Assembly (NCBI GenBank): GCA_039696685.1 | Contig: CP155566.1 | Location: forward strand, 2,976,001 to 3,040,000 | Length of the DNA stretch: 64,000 nucleotides | Source of the DNA: Vibrio sp. CDRSL-10 TSBA | Lineage (GTDB): Bacteria > Pseudomonadota > Gammaproteobacteria > Enterobacterales > Vibrionaceae | Direction: 5' to 3' | Part shown: one piece after another, positions 8,492 to 21,715 of the stretch | How the letters are laid out: every line of letters starts with the position of its first letter | How positions within the stretch are numbered: position 1 is the stretch's first letter | Translations under genes and position numbers: made by a program | Notes under the pieces: model-generated | The model's database searches: none | Told to the model about the DNA's origin: nothing | What the model saw: only the letters and a program-made list of their open reading frames with translations

Positions 8492-9598
8492 TTAGGCTAC
8501 CTTTTTCTTCTTTTGTCTTAACTTATCTTTGAATTTTCTCACTGGCACGCTATCCATGGTATTGGCAATAATAGCGGTCAGCAGCAGCGCTGCATTTATC
8601 GGCCACATCCCCACCAGCGCCGGGATGGAACCATCTTCCAGTGCTGACTTAGTCGCACTGATGGCCAGAAAGTAAGTCAGGTAAATCAGGATTGCCGGGC
8701 CCATTTTGGCAAACCGTCCCTGACGCGGATTGACCGCAGACAGCGGCACCACCAGCATGGTCAACAGCGGAATACAGACCACCAGTGAAATACGCCATTG
8801 CAACTCCGCCTGCGCGCGGCGATCGGAGTTATGCATGAGTTCAAGAGTCGGAATGGCTTCCCAGTCGCGGCCTTTTTCTTCCACCTCACGCTGACCAATC
8901 AAGCCTTCATATTCATCAAACTTGGAGATCATGTAATCAACGCGGGTCGGTACACCTTCATAACGGGTGCCGTTATACATGGTGATGATCTGGCGTCCGT
9001 CACTCAGTTCTTTCACATCACCGGAATCGGAGAACATCACACTCGGCAGGATCGATTCACGCGGCGTCAGTTGCGCCACGAACACGTTGTTCAGGGTTTT
9101 GTTGTCGATATTATCGATAAACACCACCGACGAACCATCCGGCGAACGCTGGAACTGACCGGTTTGCAACAGATCAACACTGTTTTCCGCCGCCAGCTGC
9201 TCCATCAGCGATTCGACTTTATCCTGACTCCAGGGTGACAGCCACAGCGCGTTAAAGCCGGCGACACACGAAGTGATAATGCCAAGATACAACGCGGCGC
9301 GCACCAGGAACTTATTACCGATCCCGGTGGCATTCATCACTGTAATTTCACTTTCCGCGTACAGGCGACCGAAGGTGAGCAAAATCCCGATGTACAGGCT
9401 CAGTGGCAGCATTAACAACCCCATTGCCGGCATGTTCAGACCAACAATGGATAAAATCAAACGAGCCGGGATTTCACCATCAGACGCATCGGCTAAAACG
9501 CGAATAAATTTTTGGCTCAGAAACACTAAAAACAGCACGAAAAAGATCGCTAATTGGCTTTTTAGTGTCTCGCGGATCAAATATCTAACAATAATCAC
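8492..9598 (-). CDS. lptF: LPS export permease LptF
   Basis: This 368-residue protein is the partner permease of LptG. It begins MIIVRYLIRETLKSQLAIFFVLF, has the conserved membrane segment with FGRLYAESEITVMNATGIG, a large periplasmic beta-jellyroll region (about residues 125-260), then further membrane helices and a basic tail KFKDKLRQKKKKVA. It is transcribed divergently from pepA, the arrangement also found in E. coli. Confidence 0.95.
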   Translation of the reverse strand: MIIVRYLIRETLKSQLAIFFVLFLVFLSQKFIRVLADASDGEIPARLILSIVGLNMPAMGLLMLPLSLYIGILLTFGRLYAESEITVMNATGIGNKFLVRAALYLGIITSCVAGFNALWLSPWSQDKVESLMEQLAAENSVDLLQTGQFQRSPDGSSVVFIDNIDNKTLNNVFVAQLTPRESILPSVMFSDSGDVKELSDGRQIITMYNGTRYEGVPTRVDYMISKFDEYEGLIGQREVEEKGRDWEAIPTLELMHNSDRRAQAELQWRISLVVCIPLLTMLVVPLSAVNPRQGRFAKMGPAILIYLTYFLAISATKSALEDGSIPALVGMWPINAALLLTAIIANTMDSVPVRKFKDKLRQKKKKVA

Positions 9599-9789
9599 GC
9601 TGAAATAACCTATGCAAAACTTGTTTTTTTGATTGAATCACTATAATTTCCCGTTGAACCTTTTATTTTTTAAAATTTCACTATGTGTTAGAGCGCTTAA
9701 CCAAAGGGTAGATCCAAGTGAGGATTCAACAAGTAAGAACGCATTATCTAACATTTAGTTCTATTTGTCTTTAGGATGTAGGAGTACGC

Positions 9790-11298
9790 ATGGAGTTCAG
9801 TGTTAAAAGTGGTAGCCCTGAAAAACAACGTAGCGCATGTATCGTTGTCGGTGTCTTCGAACCACGCCGCCTTTCTCCAGTCGCAGAACAGCTAGATAAA
9901 ATCAGCGACGGCTATATCAGTTCACTGCTGCGTCGCGGTGATCTGGAAGGTAAACCGGGGCAGATGCTACTGCTGCATCAGGTACCAGGTGTTCTGTCTG
10001 AGCGCGTATTGCTGGTTGGCTGCGGTAAAGAGCGCGAACTGGGCGAACGTCAGTACAAAGAAATCATTCAGAAAACCATCAGCACACTTAACGAAACCGG
10101 CTCAATGGAAGCGGTCTGCTTCCTGACTGAACTGCATGTTAAGGGTCGCGATACTTACTGGAAAGTTCGTCAGGCAGTCGAAGCAACCAAAGATGGCCTG
10201 TACACTTTCGACCAGTTCAAAACCGTGAAGCCGGAGACTCGTCGTCCGCTGCGTAAACTGGTGTTCAACGTCCCTACCCGCCGTGAACTGAGCCTGGGCG
10301 AGCGTGCTATCACGCACGGTCTGGCTATCGCTTCCGGTGTGAAAGCCTGTAAAGATCTCGGCAATATGCCACCCAACGTCGCTAACCCGGCGTACCTGGC
10401 TTCCCAGGCTCGTCGTCTGGCTGACGACTACGAAACCATCAGCACCAAGATCATTGGTGAAGAAGAGATGGAAAAACTGGGCATGACCTCTTACCTGGCA
10501 GTTGGCCGTGGTTCCAAAAACGAATCCATGATGTCAGTCATCGAGTACAAGGGTAACCCGGATCCGAATGCCAAGCCGATTGTTCTGGTTGGTAAAGGTC
10601 TGACTTTCGATTCAGGCGGTATTTCACTCAAACCAGGCGAAGCTATGGATGAGATGAAGTACGACATGTGTGGTGCCGCTTCAGTATTTGGCACCATGAA
10701 AGCGATTGCCAAACTGAACCTGCCACTTAACGTGACAGGCATTCTGGCTGGCTGTGAAAACATGCCTGGCAGCAACGCTTACCGTCCGGGTGACATCCTG
10801 ACGACCATGTCAGGTCAGACCGTTGAAGTGCTCAACACTGACGCAGAAGGCCGCCTGGTCCTGTGTGATGCCCTGACCTACGTTGAGCGCTTCGAACCGG
10901 ATTGTGTGGTCGATGTGGCAACGCTGACCGGTGCCTGTGTGATTGCGCTGGGTCACCACATCAGTGGCGTGATGGCCAACCATAACCCGCTGGCACATGA
11001 ACTGGTGAATGCTTCTGAGCAGGCCAGCGACCGCGCATGGCGTCTGCCGATGGCGGATGAATTCCACGAACAGCTGAAAAGCCCGTTTGCGGATATGCAG
11101 AACATCGGTGGCCGTCCGGGTGGCGCTATCACCGCCGGTTGCTTCCTGTCGAAGTTCACCAAGAAGTACAACTGGGCACACCTTGATATCGCGGGTACCG
11201 CGTGGCGCTCTGGCGCAGCGAAAGGTTCAACCGGTCGTCCGGTCTCTATGCTGGTCCAATTCCTGCTGAATCGCAGTGGCCAGGATAGCGAGGAGTAA
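9790..11298 (+). CDS. pepA: Cytosol (leucyl) aminopeptidase PepA
   Basis: PepA is a hexameric two-metal aminopeptidase that removes N-terminal residues, and in some gammaproteobacteria also a DNA-binding protein acting at carAB and in plasmid resolution. The 502-residue protein shows the metal-ligand blocks [16 protein letters not shown] and the M17 signature [14 protein letters not shown] ribosome site precedes ATG 9790. The 191-base gap to lptF holds the divergent promoters. A terminator follows the stop. Confidence 0.96.
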   Translation: MEFSVKSGSPEKQRSACIVVGVFEPRRLSPVAEQLDKISDGYISSLLRRGDLEGKPGQMLLLHQVPGVLSERVLLVGCGKERELGERQYKEIIQKTISTLNETGSMEAVCFLTELHVKGRDTYWKVRQAVEATKDGLYTFDQFKTVKPETRRPLRKLVFNVPTRRELSLGERAITHGLAIASGVKACKDLGNMPPNVANPAYLASQARRLADDYETISTKIIGEEEMEKLGMTSYLAVGRGSKNESMMSVIEYKGNPDPNAKPIVLVGKGLTFDSGGISLKPGEAMDEMKYDMCGAASVFGTMKAIAKLNLPLNVTGILAGCENMPGSNAYRPGDILTTMSGQTVEVLNTDAEGRLVLCDALTYVERFEPDCVVDVATLTGACVIALGHHISGVMANHNPLAHELVNASEQASDRAWRLPMADEFHEQLKSPFADMQNIGGRPGGAITAGCFLSKFTKKYNWAHLDIAGTAWRSGAAKGSTGRPVSMLVQFLLNRSGQDSEE

Positions 11299-11307
11299 TA
11301 CTCCCGA

Positions 11308-11337
11308 AAATAAAAGGGCCGTCAGGCCCTTTTTTGT
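11308..11337 (+). terminator. Terminator after pepA
   Basis: AAAAGGGCC and GGCCCTTTT pair around GTCA, followed by a T run, 13 bases past the stop. Confidence 0.9.
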
Positions 11338-11352
11338 TTATGGCGAATCCAG

Positions 11353-11390
11353 GTTTATCGCTAACTATGTTTACCGCTAATTATGTTTAA
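11353..11390. repeat. Short 16-bp direct repeat
   Basis: GTTTATCGCTAACTAT (11353) is followed directly by GTTTACCGCTAATTAT (11369) and the start of a third copy. It sits between the pepA terminator and holC. Confidence 0.6.
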
Positions 11391-11430
11391 TAACGGCGAA
11401 TGTTGGTCGTGAACCGAATGAGGCACAAGT

Positions 11431-11880
11431 ATGGCAACCGCAACGTTTTATATCGTCAAACCCGATTCCCCGCAGGCGACGGAATCCGGTCTGGCTGACT
11501 ATGCGCTGTTCCTCAGTCAGCATTTTGCCCGTCAGGGTGCCAAAGTGTATCTGCAATGCAATGATAAAACCCATGCCGAGCAGATGGCTGAGCGCTTCTG
11601 GCAGGTCGACGCGACGGACTTTATTGCCCATAATCTGGTTGGAGAAGGTCCGCGCTACGGCACGGCGATCGAAATCGGTCACTGCGGGGTCAAACCCACC
11701 TGGAACCGGCAACTGGCAATAAATTTGGCCGATAATCATACAACCTTTGCGAAGGCCTTCGCAGAGGTGGTAGACTTCGTCCCCAACGAAGAAAATGCGA
11801 AACAACGGGCTCGTGAACGTTATAAGTTGTACCGCCAGGCGGGCTATCAGCTGCAAACCATCGAGATCCAATATCCATAA
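11431..11880 (+). CDS. holC: DNA polymerase III chi subunit HolC
   Basis: HolC pairs with HolD (psi) in the clamp loader of DNA polymerase III and binds single-strand binding protein. The 149-residue length is normal. It begins ATFYIVKPDSPQ and contains the conserved ALFLSQHFARQG and AINLADNHTTFAKAFAEVVDFVP region. The position between pepA and valS is the standard gammaproteobacterial order. The start at 11431 is a conventional ATG preceded by the weak site GAATGAGG. Confidence 0.92.
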   Translation: MATATFYIVKPDSPQATESGLADYALFLSQHFARQGAKVYLQCNDKTHAEQMAERFWQVDATDFIAHNLVGEGPRYGTAIEIGHCGVKPTWNRQLAINLADNHTTFAKAFAEVVDFVPNEENAKQRARERYKLYRQAGYQLQTIEIQYP

Positions 11881-11972
11881 TGGTTCATCGTTATAGTTAA
11901 GCTCTCTTGTTGAGAGACCTCACTTATAAAGATTGCCAGTATTAACCATCAAAGTATCCATTTAAGAGCGCT

Positions 11973-14835
<2,863 letters not shown>

Positions 14836-14849
14836 GTGATCAGGATGAA

Positions 14850-14880
14850 GAAAAGGCAGCGAATTCGCTGCCTTTTTTGT
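14850..14880. terminator. Bidirectional terminator between valS and the dehydrogenase gene
   Basis: AAAAGGCAGCGAATTCGCTGCCTTTT is a near-perfect inverted repeat with an A tract on one side and T tract on the other. Confidence 0.9.
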
Positions 14881-14941
14881 ATCTGTCCCTTCCGGGAATA
14901 GGTTGCCGGCCGGATTAACGCTTTACCAGCCCGGCTCACGC

Positions 14942-15904
14942 TTACACAATCCGGTTTTGCTGTTTACCGGCGGCGTATGCCTCAATATTGTCGATTAAGA
15001 TGTTCGCCAGTTGCTGAATGGCAGAATCACTGCCCCACGCGACGTGCGGTGTTAACAGCAAATTCGGCAAATCCATATTGGCAATCAGCGGATTATTAAT
15101 ATCAGCCGGCTCCTGGGTAAACACATCGACCCCGGCACCAGCAATTGTGCGCTGCTTGAGCGCATCCACCAGCGCGGTTTCATCCACCAAACCACCACGG
15201 CCGGTATTAATCAGGATTGCGGTCGGCTTCATACAGGTAAGCTCAGGCTGAGCAATCAGATTACGTGTCTGCTCGGTGAGCGGGCAATGCAGCGATAACA
15301 CATCCGCTTCGCGCAGCACCTGTTCAAACGGGGTATAACCGGCGCGGCATTCAGCCTGACCTTTATGCTCAGCAAACAGCACCTGCATTCCCAAAGCGCG
15401 AGCCAGAGCAGCGGTTGCCTGCCCGAGCGCACCGCCACCAATCAGACCAAGCGTACTGCCGGCAATATCGCCGATCGAGTGGGTAAAGAAACAAAACTGC
15501 TTGTTACGCTGCCATTCACCGGCGGCGATATCATGGTGATAGCCCATCAGATTACGGCGCAGAGCAAACATCATCGCCACCACATGTTCCGGCACCGAAC
15601 GGGTTGCATAACCCTGCACATTACACACCGCAATATTATGCACCCGGCAGTAATCAACATCGACATTATTCACGCCGGTGGCAGATACCGCGACCAGTCG
15701 CAAGTTCGGCAATTGAGCCAGGATTTCGGCACTGAGCACGACTTTGTTGGTAATGACGATTTCCGCATCCTGCAAGCGTTCAACCACTTGCTCGGGCGCT
15801 GTGGTATCGAACTCCTGCCAACGATGAGAAAAGGTCAGCGCCGGCAGGTGGATATGGCGCGGTATGGTTGCGCGGTCAAGGAATACAACAGTGGGTAACG
15901 ACAT
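14942..15904 (-). CDS. D-2-hydroxyacid dehydrogenase (HprA-like)
   Basis: The 320-residue protein belongs to the NAD(P)-dependent D-2-hydroxyacid dehydrogenases, closest in feel to glycerate/hydroxypyruvate reductase. The nucleotide-binding loop reads GLIGGGALGQ. The catalytic Arg, Glu and His are visible in NTGRGGLVDE, QEPADINNP and TPHVAWGS. The conserved NVQGYATRSVPEHVVAMMFALRR segment is present. The substrate cannot be told from sequence. It shares direction with rluA, which lies 31 bases upstream, so the two may form one transcript. Confidence 0.85.
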   Translation of the reverse strand: MSLPTVVFLDRATIPRHIHLPALTFSHRWQEFDTTAPEQVVERLQDAEIVITNKVVLSAEILAQLPNLRLVAVSATGVNNVDVDYCRVHNIAVCNVQGYATRSVPEHVVAMMFALRRNLMGYHHDIAAGEWQRNKQFCFFTHSIGDIAGSTLGLIGGGALGQATAALARALGMQVLFAEHKGQAECRAGYTPFEQVLREADVLSLHCPLTEQTRNLIAQPELTCMKPTAILINTGRGGLVDETALVDALKQRTIAGAGVDVFTQEPADINNPLIANMDLPNLLLTPHVAWGSDSAIQQLANILIDNIEAYAAGKQQNRIV

Positions 15905-15935
15905 AACTTCTCCTCGGTCTGCCCACTGTCAGCAG

Positions 15936-16674
15936 TTAAGGACGGGGCAGAGTTTTATAATCGGGTAATTTTCGCTCAGGATCGAAATGCTGCAATATCT
16001 GTTCTTGCGCTTCGGGATAGAAATCACACGCAACAAACAGCGAGCGTAGCCAATGACTACGAGGATGATAAAAGCTCAACTCGGCTGCATGCAACTCTAA
16101 ACGATCGGTAAAGTCGATCGCTTCCTGCGGCGCATAGAATTCGTCACCGACAATCGGGTGGCCGATGGCCATCATATGGACGCGTAACTGGTGGGAAACG
16201 GCCGGTAACCGGAAACAGGCGCACCACCGAGGTCTGCTCTTCACGTTTGACCACCTGATACAAGGTTTTGGACGGCTTGCCCGTCTCATGACAAACCATC
16301 TGTTTGGGCCGGTTAGGCCAGTCACAAATTAGGGGCAGATCAATCTCGCCCTCATCCTGTTGCACCTTGCCCCACACCCGTGCGTAGTAAATTTTATGGG
16401 TCAGACGATACTGAAACTGCTTTTTCAGTGCCGCTTCCATGTATTTGTCTTTGGCGAACAGCATCAGGCCAGAGGTCGACATATCAAGACGATGCACCAC
16501 CTGAATCTGTGGATACTGCTCCTGCAGGCGGCTCCACATACTGTCGTGATGCTCGGCCAGCCGACCCGGGACGGAAAGCAGACCGGAAGGCTTGTTCACC
16601 GCCAGGATGTAATCATCTTCGAAAACCACATCAATCCACGGATCGGTCGGTGGGTGGTACTCAGTCATCGCCAT
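15936..16674 (-). CDS. rluA: Pseudouridine synthase RluA, frameshifted by one base
   Basis: RluA makes pseudouridine at 23S rRNA U746 and U32 of some tRNAs. The 245-residue corrected protein has the family start DPWIDVVFEDDYILAVNKPSGLLSVPG, the catalytic aspartate in VHRLDMSTSG, LPLICDWPNRPKQ and the C-terminal [26 protein letters not shown]. The frame breaks at GAAAC 16195-16199 (plus strand); deleting one base restores [10 protein letters not shown]. RluA and rapA are also close in E. coli; here a transporter gene lies between them. ATG at 16668 is an alternative start. Confidence 0.92.
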
Positions 16675-16848
16675 GTGCTATCTCGTTCCAACAGGTCAGT
16701 AAAAAATCGGCGCATTATAACCCTAACTGCCTGCGGGATGCAGCAGGCAAACCCACTCTGCGCTGTTGACATATGCCGCTTAAAACAACAATCGACAAAG
16801 GTCAAACAACAGCTTGCAAAAAAGTTTGCTCTAAATTGTAACTAAAAA

Positions 16849-16876
16849 TTGACACGAATATTAACTGTGATATTGA
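16849..16876 (+). promoter_or_regulatory. Possible promoter of the Nramp-like gene
   Basis: A consensus -35 TTGACA is followed 16 bases later by TATTGA, a weak -10, about 95 bases before the start codon. The 296-base gap also contains the rluA promoter on the other strand, which I could not place. Confidence 0.4.
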
Positions 16877-16970
16877 TGGTGAATATTGATAAAAAAATGA
16901 GCGCCGGTCCACGCAGGCAGGTGCCGCTTTTACTCGCACAACACAACATCAAAATTTGTAAGGAACAAGA

Positions 16971-18245
16971 ATGGAAAACGCCGTCCCTTATCCATCGCAA
17001 CAACGGCTATCGTTATCCCAGCTGATGCGCTCACTGGGCCCGGGCATCATGATGGCTGCCGCTGCCGTGGGTGGCTCTCATCTGGTCGCCTCGACCAAAG
17101 CCGGTGCTATTTACGGTTGGCAACTGGCTATCCTGATTCTGCTGGTTAACCTGTTGAAATACCCATTTTTTCGTGCCGGCGTTCAGTACACCATGGGCAC
17201 AGGTCAAAGCCTGGTCGAAGGCTATGCCAAACTGGGTAAACCGTATCTGTGGATTTTTTCCGTGCTGGCGGTGTTCTCCGGCATCGTCAATACCGCAGCC
17301 CTGCTGCTGTTCAGCGCCAGTCTGCTGAGTATTTTTGTTCCGTTTGAGCTACCGCTGGCGGTATTGAGCGCGATCATTCTAGCCACCTGCCTGATTATTC
17401 TGTTTGCGGGGCATTACCGTGCTCTGGATACCTTGTCGAAAGTCATCATGGCGGTGCTGACCATCGCAACCCTGCTGGCTGTGGCTATCGCCGCGTTCAA
17501 CCCGGCCCCGGTGACCGCGGCGGTCACCGATGGTCCGTCTCCCTGGACGCTGGCTGCGATCGGCTTTCTGGTGGTGACCATGGGCTGGATGCCGGCTCCG
17601 ATCGAAATCTCCTCACTGACTTCCGTGTGGCTTAAGAGTCAGTGCCGTCAGCAAAAAGTGACGGCGCAATCTGCGCTGTTTGACTTCAACGTCGGCTACA
17701 TTGGTACTGCCCTGCTGGCCATCGTATTCCTGGCGCTGGGGGCTTTGGTTATCCACGGCACCGGCGTTGAGCTGTCCAAATCCGGTATGGGCTTTTCGCA
17801 CCAGCTGGTTGGCATGTACGCCTCAACAATTGGTGAATGGTCCCGTTACCTGATTGCTGTGATTGCCTTCTTCTGTATTTTTGGCAGCACGATTACCGTG
17901 ATTGATGGCTATTCGCGTGTGATTGCCGAATCTCAGCGCCTGCTGAAAGAGCAACAGCAGCAAAGCCCGAAAGTACTGCAAGGCTGGATTGTACTGGTCT
18001 CTGCGGCAGCACTGGCGATTGTCAGCTTCTTTACTTCCGCGCTGATGCCGATGCTCAATTTTGCCATGATCATGGCGTTTATGACCACGCCGGTGTTTGC
18101 CCTGCTCAACTACATTCTGGTGACCCGCACTGAGTTGCCGGACGAACTCAAAGTCGGTCCGAAACTGAAAGCCCTGTCAATTATTGGCCTGGTTTACCTG
18201 TTCGGCTTCCTGGCACTGTTTGTATGGTGGAAGTGGCTGATGTAA
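16971..18245 (+). CDS. Nramp-family transporter lacking the usual metal motif
   Basis: The 424-residue protein has about eleven membrane helices and the Nramp start RSLGPGIMMAAAAVGGSHLVASTKAGAIYGW. Classical MntH proteins bind Mn/Fe with DPGN in helix 1 and MPH in helix 6. Here helix 1 reads VGGSHLV and helix 6 reads MGWMPAPIE, so the canonical ligands are missing. It therefore belongs to an outlying Nramp clade whose substrate I cannot name. The start has a good AAGGAACA ribosome site. It is monocistronic and converges on rapA over a terminator. Confidence 0.85.
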   Translation: MENAVPYPSQQRLSLSQLMRSLGPGIMMAAAAVGGSHLVASTKAGAIYGWQLAILILLVNLLKYPFFRAGVQYTMGTGQSLVEGYAKLGKPYLWIFSVLAVFSGIVNTAALLLFSASLLSIFVPFELPLAVLSAIILATCLIILFAGHYRALDTLSKVIMAVLTIATLLAVAIAAFNPAPVTAAVTDGPSPWTLAAIGFLVVTMGWMPAPIEISSLTSVWLKSQCRQQKVTAQSALFDFNVGYIGTALLAIVFLALGALVIHGTGVELSKSGMGFSHQLVGMYASTIGEWSRYLIAVIAFFCIFGSTITVIDGYSRVIAESQRLLKEQQQQSPKVLQGWIVLVSAAALAIVSFFTSALMPMLNFAMIMAFMTTPVFALLNYILVTRTELPDELKVGPKLKALSIIGLVYLFGFLALFVWWKWLM

Positions 18246-18287
18246 GCCGCTGCAGCACATACGCTGGTTTGGTACCAGATAACAGCG

Positions 18288-18322
18288 ATAAAAAAGGCTT
18301 TCCCGCGGGAAAGCCTTTTTCG
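18288..18322. terminator. Bidirectional terminator between the transporter gene and rapA
   Basis: AAAAAGGCTTTCCCGCGGGAAAGCCTTTTT is a perfect inverted repeat with A and T tails, placed between converging genes. Confidence 0.93.
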
Positions 18323-18338
18323 TTGCCGGCAGCAAACC

Positions 18339-21249
18339 TTAGTTGTGTGCCACCACAATCAGACGCAGCGAGTCGAGCTGATACTGCGCTTCGCTGATGT
18401 AGCCGTTCAGCGCAGCAATCTGCTGATCCAGAGCTGCAATCTCTTCATCACGAATGTTCGGGTTGACCGCTTTCAGAGCCTGCAGACGTTCCAGTTTCGC
18501 CGTTCAGGCTGTGCTGCATCTCCTGCTGGGCCTGAGTACGAATCGCCTCTACATGTTTAACCACCGGAGTTTCACTGGCGCTGATCAGACGGTGGATGTC
18601 ATTCTGCACCGAGCTGACCAGTTTACTCGCCAGATGGCGGTTAACCGGGCTGAGCTGGCGGTTGAACGATTCAAAATCCACCTGAGCCGATAAATCATTA
18701 CCGCGCGAGTCCATCAGCATACGAATCGGTGTTTTCGGCAGAAAACGGCTGATCCCGCTGCGTTTCGGCGCCTGGGCATCGACCACGTACACCAGCTCAA
18801 TCAGAATGGTACCGACCGGCAGGGCTTTGTTTTTCAGCAGTGATACCGCGGAAACCCCGACCCCTTCGCTCATCAGCAGATCCATACCGCCCTGGATCAT
18901 CGGGTGCTCCCAGCTGATCAGGTGCATATCTTCACGCGACAGCGCCGTGTCACGATCAAACGTGATCGTCGCCCCTTCGTATGGCAGGCCCGGGTAGCTT
19001 GGTACCATCATGTGCTCAGACGGCGTCACGACCAGCGCGTTTTCACCGCGATCTTCCTGATTAAGGCCCACGGTATCAAACAGGCTCAGCGCAAAGGTCA
19101 CCAGATTAGTATCGCCATCGGTCGCGGCGATCTGCTCGGCAATTTTCTGCGCCCGTTCACCACCGTTGGAGTGCATTTCCAGCAGACGGTCACGGCCCTG
19201 CTCGAGCTGGGCTTTGAGCGTTTTGTTCATCTGCGCGGATTCAGCCACGATCTCATCCAGGCCAGTCTCCTCACCGGACGCCAGCAAGCTAATCAGACGC
19301 TCAGCAAACTCATCGTACACCGCACGGCCGGTCGGACAGGTTTCAGCAAAGGCATTGAGACCTTCGTGATACCAGCGCGCCAGGATCGCCTGCGAGGTCC
19401 CTTTCAGATAAGGTACGTGGATATCAATATCCTGTTTCTGACCAATCCGATCGAGACGACCAATACGCTGCTCAAGCAGGTCCGGATTAAACGGCAAATC
19501 AAACATCACCAACTGGCTGGCAAACTGGAAGTTACGTCCTTCCGAGCCGATTTCGCTACAGATCAGCACTTGAGCGCCGCCCTCTTCCTGGGCAAAGTAA
19601 GCCGCGGCTTTATCACGCTCCAGAATCGACATGCCTTCATGGAATACCGTGGCACGGATACCTTCGCGCTCGCGCAGTGCCTGCTCAAGTTGCAATGCGG
19701 TGCTGGCGCGCGATGCGATGACCAGAATTTTATCGCTGCGCTTGGCTTTGATTTTCTCCAGCAGCCAGTTAACCCGTGAGTCAAACTGCCACCAGCTCGC
19801 ATCATCGCCTTCAAATTCCTGGAAGATCTCTTCCGGGTAAAGCATTTTCATTGCCCGCGCTTCCGGGCTCATCTTGCCGCCAATCATGCCCGCTACTCGC
19901 ATCGAAGTGGTGTACTGCTGCGGGATCTCCATCGGCATCAGATGGACATTACGTACCGGGAAACCTTTAATAGCGGCACGGGTGTTACGGAACAGCACGC
20001 GGCCGGTACCGTGACGGTCCATCAGGTTATCAATCAGCTCCTGACGTGCGGCCGCCTGTTGTGCCTGGTCACTGTCACTCTCCAGAATACGGAACAGCGG
20101 CTCGACATCCTGCTCGGACAGCAGATCGGCGATCTGATTTTTGGCCTCGTCCGCCAGCACATGACCGCTGAACAGCGCGCTGACCGCATCCGCGACCGGC
20201 TCGTACTGCGCTTCTTCCTGCACGAATGCTTCATAGTCGTAGAAACGGTCCGAATCGAGCAGACGCAAACGGGCAAAGTGGCTTTCTCGTCCCAGCTGTT
20301 CCGGTGTTGCCGTCAGCAGCAAGACACCCGGTGTGCTTTCCGACAGCGCTTCAATCACCTGATATTCGCGGCTTGGATTATCGACACTCCACTCCAGGTG
20401 GTGTGCTTCGTCCACTACCAGCAGATCCCATTCAGCATCCAGCGCCTGTTCAAAACGCTTGCGGCTTTTGCGCAGAAAATCGAGCGAACACAACACGAAC
20501 TGCTGGGTCTCAAACGGGTTATCGGCTTCAGCAAAGGCTTCCACGCAGCGCTCTTCGTCAAACACCGAAAAGTGCAGGTTAAAGCGGCGCAGCATCTCAA
20601 CCAGCCACTGATGCTGCAGGGTTTCCGGCACCACGATAAGAATACGTTCCGCACGACCGGACAGCACCTGCTGGTGAATGATCATACCGGCTTCGATGGT
20701 TTTACCCAGGCCCACTTCGTCCGCCAGCAGAACACGCGGCGCATGACGACGGCCCACTTCATGGGCAATGTAGAGCTGATGCGGAATCAGACCCGCGCGC
20801 ATGCCACACAAGCCACGCATCGGGCTTTTATGTTGTTGGTACTGGTTATTCAGAGCGCGGTAACGCAGCACGAAATTGTCCATCCGGTCGATTTGGCCGG
20901 CAAACAATTTGTCCTGTGGTTTATTAAAGCGAATCTGGTTGCTAAGGAAGATCTCACGCAGCGCGACACCCTCCTCGTCGCTGTCTTCGCGGGTACCGAT
21001 ATAAGTGAACACACTGTTCTCTTCCAGCACCTGGTCCACTTTCAGCGACCAGCCTTCCTGACAGTCGATGACATCACCCACGTTAAATGTCACTCGGGTG
21101 ACCGGGGCATCATTACGCGCGTAAACACGGTTTTCTTCCGATGCTGCGAACATCAAAGTCACAGTACGGGCATCGAGAGCCACCACTGTACCTAAACCTA
21201 AATCGCTTTCCGTATCGCTAATCCAGCGTTGCCCCAAAGCAAAAGTCAT
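18339..21249 (-). CDS. rapA: RNA polymerase recycling ATPase RapA (HepA), frameshifted near its end
   Basis: RapA is a Swi2/Snf2-type ATPase that binds RNA polymerase and frees it after transcription. Corrected length is 969 residues, as in E. coli (968). Helicase motifs are clear: [15 protein letters not shown] (Walker A), DEAHH (Walker B), LLLTATP, and [25 protein letters not shown] (motifs V-VI). The frame breaks at GTTTC 18494-18498; deleting one base replaces the wrong tail with [22 protein letters not shown] and a stop at 18339-18341. Two other GTTC sites within 10 bases of the break are unaltered. Confidence 0.95.
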
Positions 21250-21612
21250 GTATCGACTACCTCATCAATTTGGAATGGAATATATCTACTGACACTGCAC
21301 CCACAGAAGGGAAATCCGACCACAAACCAGCGCAGACACTGAGTTTAAAATCGTTTGGATAACATTATGGTGGTTCAAAAAGAGTGGTGCAGAAAAAGGT
21401 CGCTAATCTTACTTGATGGCGTGATAGAGGTCACGCGCAAACCCGGCTTTTTTTCGTCAAGATCCGGCTGACATCAAACTGTAAGAAACAAGTGGCATTT
21501 CTATTCAGGAAGGGTTGCTATACTCAGCGAGAAGGCGCACGACAGCCAGTAAAAACTGGCACAAAGTCTGCAAGTTCAAACAGAGAGTATCAACACGGGT
21601 TTGCAGTCAGCC
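21250..21612. other. Intergenic region between rapA and phoH
   Basis: This part of the 466-base gap holds the divergent promoters. On the plus strand a TATACT -10-like box lies at 21519-21524 but its -35 is unclear. A small hairpin GCCAGT-AAAA-ACTGGC lies near 21545-21560. No gene is visible. Confidence 0.5.
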
Positions 21613-21709
21613 GTCAGGTGATCGAACACATACCCTTAAGCGTACGATCCCCTGACAGGCCGATGGATGCAAACATCCATTGCTTAGCAAGCTACATAGT
21701 AGCAAGGAG
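21613..21709 (+). promoter_or_regulatory. Structured 5' leader of phoH
   Basis: Three hairpins lie in a row just before the ribosome site: a 12-bp stem with one mismatch (21613-21624 with 21645-21656, 20-base loop), a perfect 7-bp stem ATGGATG-CAAA-CATCCAT (21663-21680), and GCTAC-ATA-GTAGC (21691-21703). The AAGGAGA ribosome site starts one base after the last stem. It may be a regulatory RNA element; function is unknown. Confidence 0.4.
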
Positions 21710-21715
21710 ACGCTT

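Noticed and set aside
19942..21195. Open frame of 417 residues on the plus strand
   Set aside because: It is antisense to the well-supported rapA helicase gene, has no family features and is a codon-bias shadow.
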